Part shown: positions 4,880 through 8,378 of the stretch, piece after piece | Numbering within the stretch: the stretch's first letter is position 1 | Layout of the letters: every line of letters starts with the position of its first letter | Origin: Chitinophagaceae bacterium | Lineage (GTDB): Bacteria; Bacteroidota; Bacteroidia; Chitinophagales; Chitinophagaceae | Assembly: GCA_019747455.1 (NCBI GenBank) | Contig: JAIEQT010000603.1 | Coordinates: 1 to 8,378 of the forward strand | Length of the DNA: 8,378 nt | Reading direction: 5' to 3' | Made by a program: the position numbers and the translations under genes | Notes under the pieces: model-generated | Seen by the model: the letters and a program-made list of their open reading frames with translations, nothing else | Database searches by the model: none | What the model was told of the DNA's origin: nothing

Positions 4880-5818
4880 CTAAAATCCATACGCAATAAA
4901 ACCTATTACTATATTTTCATATTTATATGCCCTCCCATGTTGAGCCAATGTTTTTTTCTGAGAGGTTTCATTCTCTAATAAAGAATCCATAAAAGCTTCC
5001 ATTTGCTTTATTCCAACAACAGGAGTTGATCCGCGGGTGATAGCGGATCTAATGTAAGCAGCCAGCGCACTCTCCCAGGCATTATTTGCCAGAGAGGGGG
5101 TAACAAACAATTCTGTACCTAAAATACGATCCCCTGAAATAGCCAGAAATCCCGCGAAAGAACTATCGGAGGCCGCCAATTTCTGATTGAAAAAATTTTT
5201 ATACGCGGTATCAGCCTTCAGTATTTCTTTGTCTAGTTGCAGATAAGGCCAACTACTATTATTTTTATTTTGAGAACGAAAATTTTGTTGGATCGTTCTC
5301 CAAATATCTACTTGTCGCTGCGTAAGGTCCATCACCTTTCGTAAATCCATATCGGCAGAACCACTATACATAAAGGGTTTAGGCTTCTTATCCCATCTTC
5401 CTTCTTCTACACAAAACACATTAACATATTGCTCTTGCTTGCCGGGAGGTATTAAAGTTGTTTCTCCCACCATTCTATCTTGCTTACCTCCTGCAATCAA
5501 TTCTCCTGCACTAACCAATATCGTTTTATCTGAACTATTAATGATACTGAGTATATGCACATCGGCATCTCCTTTGGCAAAAAATTCTTTGACTTTTACT
5601 TTACCCGTTTTTATTCCTTGCTGCAAACTCATATATTGCTGAGGTAGCATTTGTTTATAAAAACCCTGTGCCCCCTCCCCCCGATAGCGTACCGGAATGA
5701 GTTGTAAGTTTTTATAGGTCCAGGCAGAATCATATTGTACCCAAACCTGCTGATAAGTAAGCTGTGCTGTGGTTTGCAGCCAAAAACCTAAAAACAATAT
5801 CAGAATTCGAATATGCAT
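4880..5818 (-). CDS. Secreted ARPP-1 (DUF6569) family protein
   Basis: A protein of the ARPP-1/DUF6569 family, whose biochemical role is not established. The core signature is clear: SAGELIAGGKQDRMVGE (about residues 104-120, with conserved GE, Q113 and R115), followed by VFCVEEGRW (134-142). I place the start at 5818, giving 312 residues, because MHIRILILFLGFWLQTTAQ is a good signal peptide (cleavage near residue 18-19). A longer reading to 5911 would run 54 bases into the divergent gltX gene with an unconvincing leader. Export to the periplasm or outer envelope is therefore likely. It lies upstream of, and on the same strand as, the deacetylase with a 25-base gap, so the two may form a small envelope operon. 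No clear TAnnTTTG box precedes it in the 39-base divergent gap. Confidence 0.85.
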   Translation of the reverse strand: MHIRILILFLGFWLQTTAQLTYQQVWVQYDSAWTYKNLQLIPVRYRGEGAQGFYKQMLPQQYMSLQQGIKTGKVKVKEFFAKGDADVHILSIINSSDKTILVSAGELIAGGKQDRMVGETTLIPPGKQEQYVNVFCVEEGRWDKKPKPFMYSGSADMDLRKVMDLTQRQVDIWRTIQQNFRSQNKNNSSWPYLQLDKEILKADTAYKNFFNQKLAASDSSFAGFLAISGDRILGTELFVTPSLANNAWESALAAYIRSAITRGSTPVVGIKQMEAFMDSLLENETSQKKTLAQHGRAYKYENIVIGFIAYGF

Positions 5819-5844
5819 TTGATCTATAACGAAAAGCCTTGATT

Positions 5845-5852
5845 TATATTTG
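5845..5852 (+). promoter_or_regulatory. Promoter -7 box of gltX
   Basis: TATATTTG is a perfect TAnnTTTG, five bases (CAGCT) before the gltX ATG. A TTTG at 5818-5821 is 23 bases upstream, at the upper end of usable spacing. The gltX transcript should have almost no leader. Confidence 0.6.
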
Positions 5853-5857
5853 CAGCT

Positions 5858-7384
5858 ATGAGTAAAAAAATAAGAGTACGTTTTGCCCCCTCGCCAACCG
5901 GAGGTCTCCATTTAGGAGGCGTGAGAACCGTTTTATTTAACTACCTCTTCGCCAAAAAAATGGGGGGCGATTTTATTCTCAGAATTGAAGATACTGATCA
6001 AACCCGCTTTGTAGAAGGCGCCGAACAATATATTATAGATACTTTAACCTGGTGCGGATTAACGCCCGATGAAAGTCCGTTTGTGGGAGGGCCTTATGCC
6101 CCTTATCGCCAAAGTGAGCGCAAAGCCATTTACCGGCAATATGCCGAGCAACTTGTTGAAAGTGGCCACGCTTATTATGCCTTTGATACACCGGCTGAAT
6201 TAGAACAAATGCGCCTTGATTTTAAAACCGCTGCAAATCCATCCCCACAATACAATCATAGCATTCGGGAGAAAATGAAAAATTCTCTCACACTTTCTTC
6301 CTCCGAAGTGCAATCCTTACTAAAAGCCGGTACACCTCATGTAATTCGGATTAAAATGCCCGCGTATGAAACGGTAACATTTACGGATATGATTCGGGGC
6401 GAAGTGAGTTTCCAAACAGCACAGGTAGATGACAAAGTATTACTGAAGGCAGATGGTATGCCAACTTATCATTTAGCTGTTGTAGTAGATGATTATCTGA
6501 TGAAGATCAGTCATGCCTTCCGCGGGGAAGAATGGCTGCCCTCTGCACCTGTACATATTTTATTGTGGAAATATTTGGGTTGGGAAAACGATATGCCTGA
6601 ATGGGCGCATTTACCGTTGATCTTAAAACCCGATGGACATGGAAAGCTCAGTAAAAGAGACGGTGATAGATTGGGATTTCCGGTTTTTGCTATGGATTGG
6701 ACCGACCCAAAAACGGGTGAAAAAACAACCGGCTTTAAAGAGCGGGGATTTTTACCCGAAGCTTTTGTGAATTTATTAGCCTTATTAGGATGGAATGATG
6801 GTACCGATCAAGAAATATTTTCAATAGCTGAATTAATAGAAAAATTTTCGATAGATAGGGTGCATAAGGGCGGTGCCAAATTCGATTATGAAAAAGCGAA
6901 ATGGTTTAATGCGGAGTGGATAAAGAAATCGTCAATCGTCAACCGTCAATCGTCAATAGAAAGTTTATTAGCAGATGCCGGTATTCCGGTTGACGATAGC
7001 GATAAACTAACAAAAGTTATTCTGCTTGTAAAAGACCGCTGCACATTATTAACTGATTTTGTTCAGCAGGCAGGCTTCTTTTTCAAAAAACCTGAAACCA
7101 TTGATATGGCTGCTATACAGCCAAAATGGGATACTTCAAAAAAAGCATTCTTCATAGCCTTAGTAGCCGCTTACGAAAATGCAACTACCTGGGAAGCGGT
7201 TGAACTGGAAAGCATATGCAAAGAGCTCGCAAACTCACACCAGCTAAAAGCAGGCGAACTCATGTTGCCCTTACGCATCATGTTAGTAGGTGGAAAATTT
7301 GGACCGGGTGTTTTTGATATTGCCACTATTTTAGGAAAGACGGATACAATAGCACGCATTCATAAAGTGCTTAGCTTACTCTAG
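5858..7384 (+). CDS. gltX: Glutamyl-tRNA synthetase
   Basis: Charges tRNA-Glu with glutamate in the cytoplasm, an essential step of translation. The class I signatures are present: PSPTGGLHLGG (11-21, HIGH-type) and KLSKR (263-267, KMSKS-type) after LILKPDGHG. RIEDTD (42-47) and the glutamate-site region DGMPTYHLAVVVDDYLM are typical of bacterial GluRS. The C-terminal half is the helical anticodon-binding domain. The length of 508 residues is normal for Bacteroidota. Residues 358-367 (SSIVNRQSSI) are encoded by four 7-bp tandem units at 6929-6956, replacing the usual sequence just after FDYEKAKWFNAEWIKK, at the domain junction. The start is fixed by the box at 5845-5852. Divergent from the ARPP-1 gene; a glycosyltransferase follows after 32 bases. 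A non-discriminating specificity cannot be judged from sequence alone. Confidence 0.98.
   Translation: MSKKIRVRFAPSPTGGLHLGGVRTVLFNYLFAKKMGGDFILRIEDTDQTRFVEGAEQYIIDTLTWCGLTPDESPFVGGPYAPYRQSERKAIYRQYAEQLVESGHAYYAFDTPAELEQMRLDFKTAANPSPQYNHSIREKMKNSLTLSSSEVQSLLKAGTPHVIRIKMPAYETVTFTDMIRGEVSFQTAQVDDKVLLKADGMPTYHLAVVVDDYLMKISHAFRGEEWLPSAPVHILLWKYLGWENDMPEWAHLPLILKPDGHGKLSKRDGDRLGFPVFAMDWTDPKTGEKTTGFKERGFLPEAFVNLLALLGWNDGTDQEIFSIAELIEKFSIDRVHKGGAKFDYEKAKWFNAEWIKKSSIVNRQSSIESLLADAGIPVDDSDKLTKVILLVKDRCTLLTDFVQQAGFFFKKPETIDMAAIQPKWDTSKKAFFIALVAAYENATTWEAVELESICKELANSHQLKAGELMLPLRIMLVGGKFGPGVFDIATILGKTDTIARIHKVLSLL
6929..6997. repeat. 7-bp tandem repeat and 11-bp inverted repeat inside gltX
   Basis: Four units of TCGTCAA (third unit CCGTCAA) fill 6929-6956. 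Downstream, CGGTTGACGAT (6987-6997) is the exact reverse complement of ATCGTCAACCG (6935-6945), giving an 11-bp inverted repeat with a 41-base loop. The coding frame is kept. I recall similar short GACGATT-type repeats in Bacteroidota intergenic DNA, but could not check this. Confidence 0.65.
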
Positions 7385-7416
7385 TAAGTATTCGTATATT
7401 GCTGTAAAGTAATTGT

Positions 7417-8378
7417 ATGAAAAATATTAACCGGCTAATATATCTATTGGCACTGGTACGTTTCATTATTCCTTTTGTATTGGTTCCCTCCTTTTACGAA
7501 TTACACAGAGATGAATACTTGTATTGGTCGGAGTCATTTCATTTAGCATGGGGTTATATGGAAGTTCCTCCCATGCTTAGTATCCTCGCTTATATTTCAA
7601 ATATACTGGGTAGCCATCCTTTTTGGTTGAAGCTTTGGCCGGGATTGGCAGGCTCTGCTTGTTTTATACTTACAGCCCGTATGGCTGTAAGCTTAGGAGG
7701 AAAGAGATTGGCAGTATGGCTTTGCTTTTTCTCATTTGTACTTACCGGCTATATTCGGTTATTCTATTTATTTCATCCTAATTTTTTAGATGTTTTTTTC
7801 TGGACATTAAGTGCCTATGCCATTTTCTTTTTTATACGCACACAGGAAAACAAATGGCTGTATCTATTAGGCATTGCCGTTGGCTTAGGTATGATGAGTA
7901 AATATTCTATGGCTTTTTATATTGCAGCCTTATTAATGGCCAGTATATTCACACCACACAGAAATATATTTACGAATAAACACTTGTATGGTGCACTGGT
8001 AGTAGCCTTCCTGATTTTTCTGCCTAATTTATTATGGCAATACAATCACTTGTTCCCCATTGTAACACATATGCAAGAATTACAAGAAGAACAGTTACAA
8101 TTTGTAAGTCCGATAACATTTATAATCGGTCAATTACTCATGTTATTACCTTGTTTATTTCTTTGGTTGCGAGGCTTGTATTTTGCAGGCATTAGCAAAG
8201 AAGGTAAACAATACATGATCTTTGCATTGGCATATGTATTTGTAATAAGCTTATTAATTATCGGGCATGGGAAAGACTATTATGCTTTAGGAACGTATCC
8301 CATATTACTGGCTTTAGGCACTTATCAATTTGAACAGTACATTCAAAAAAATAAAGCATGGTGGAGATATACGCCAGT
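7417..8378 (+). CDS. Membrane glycosyltransferase, GT-C/PMT-type (partial, runs off the window)
   Basis: Open from the ATG at 7417 to the window end (320 codons), so the C-terminus is missing. The protein is strongly hydrophobic with about eight or more membrane segments. The first luminal loop reads YELHRDEYLYWSESFHLAWG followed by YMEVPPM; this H-R-D-E and GY-x-x-x-PP pattern is the signature of ArnT/PMT-like (GT39/GT83, PMT_2) transferases, with D32/E33 the likely catalytic acidic pair. GKDYYALGTYPILLALG near the end matches the later conserved loop. Such enzymes move a sugar from a polyprenyl-phosphate donor to lipid, protein or glycan at the outer face of the inner membrane. The acceptor is unknown. 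It starts 32 bases after gltX and may be co-transcribed; a near-match box, TATATTG at 7395-7401, lacks one T. Absence of a nearby lipid A operon argues against naming it arnT. Confidence 0.88.
   Translation, partial: MKNINRLIYLLALVRFIIPFVLVPSFYELHRDEYLYWSESFHLAWGYMEVPPMLSILAYISNILGSHPFWLKLWPGLAGSACFILTARMAVSLGGKRLAVWLCFFSFVLTGYIRLFYLFHPNFLDVFFWTLSAYAIFFFIRTQENKWLYLLGIAVGLGMMSKYSMAFYIAALLMASIFTPHRNIFTNKHLYGALVVAFLIFLPNLLWQYNHLFPIVTHMQELQEEQLQFVSPITFIIGQLLMLLPCLFLWLRGLYFAGISKEGKQYMIFALAYVFVISLLIIGHGKDYYALGTYPILLALGTYQFEQYIQKNKAWWRYTP

Noticed and set aside
5819..5911. A longer N-terminus for the ARPP-1 protein starting at 5911.
   Set aside because: It overlaps the divergent gltX start and its promoter, and puts an unconvincing 31-residue leader before a good signal peptide.
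6929..6956. CRISPR-like array.
   Set aside because: Units are 7 bp, contiguous, with no spacers, and lie within a coding gene.
7395..7401. TATATTG as a promoter box for the glycosyltransferase.
   Set aside because: One T short of TAnnTTTG and without a clear -33 element; co-transcription with gltX is at least as likely.

Overview
The window looks like a chromosomal segment of a Bacteroidota bacterium, probably Chitinophagaceae or a close relative. I infer this from AT-rich DNA, start codons without convincing Shine-Dalgarno sequences, several promoter boxes matching the Bacteroidota -7 consensus TAnnTTTG, and protein styles typical of the phylum (DUF4369/TlpA-type thioredoxin, short NodB deacetylase, ARPP-1/DUF6569 protein). 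No species-level marker is present.

The left third (about 1-2830) is accessory in character. An intact IS1-type DDE transposase (285-1163, minus) converges on a small ORF at 21-298 whose start needs a one-base frame correction. A tRNA-Tyr(GTA) gene lies at 1270-1351 (minus), followed by a hairpin at 1434-1461. Next is a two-gene minus-strand cassette: a 79-residue basic KGG-type protein (2532-2771) and a 328-residue protein of unknown function (1490-2476). The promoter regions of the transposase, the 79-residue gene and the 328-residue gene all carry the 10-mer CGGTCAAGCA (minus strand). In the first two it lies in an imperfect to perfect palindrome over the -33/spacer region. This is the most unusual signal in the window and suggests that functionally unrelated neighbours share a regulator.

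The middle and right part (about 3045-8378) is ordinary chromosome. A secreted or membrane-anchored thioredoxin-fold protein (3066-4220, plus) converges, with overlapping ends, on a minus-strand pair: a NodB polysaccharide deacetylase (4186-4854) and a secreted ARPP-1 family protein (4880-5818). Divergent from that pair is gltX, glutamyl-tRNA synthetase (5858-7384), followed 32 bases later by a GT-C membrane glycosyltransferase (7417 to the window end, truncated). gltX carries a 7-bp tandem repeat (four units) with an 11-bp inverted repeat just downstream, at the junction between the catalytic and anticodon-binding domains. It looks like a short genomic repeat accommodated in frame.

Four genes (transposase, 79-residue protein, deacetylase, gltX) have a perfect TAnnTTTG box ending only 4-5 bases before the ATG, so their mRNAs are probably leaderless or nearly so. 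I see no CRISPR array, no rRNA and no convincing U-tract terminator. No defence system can be named; the KGG protein plus 328-residue pair is the best candidate for an undescribed module.
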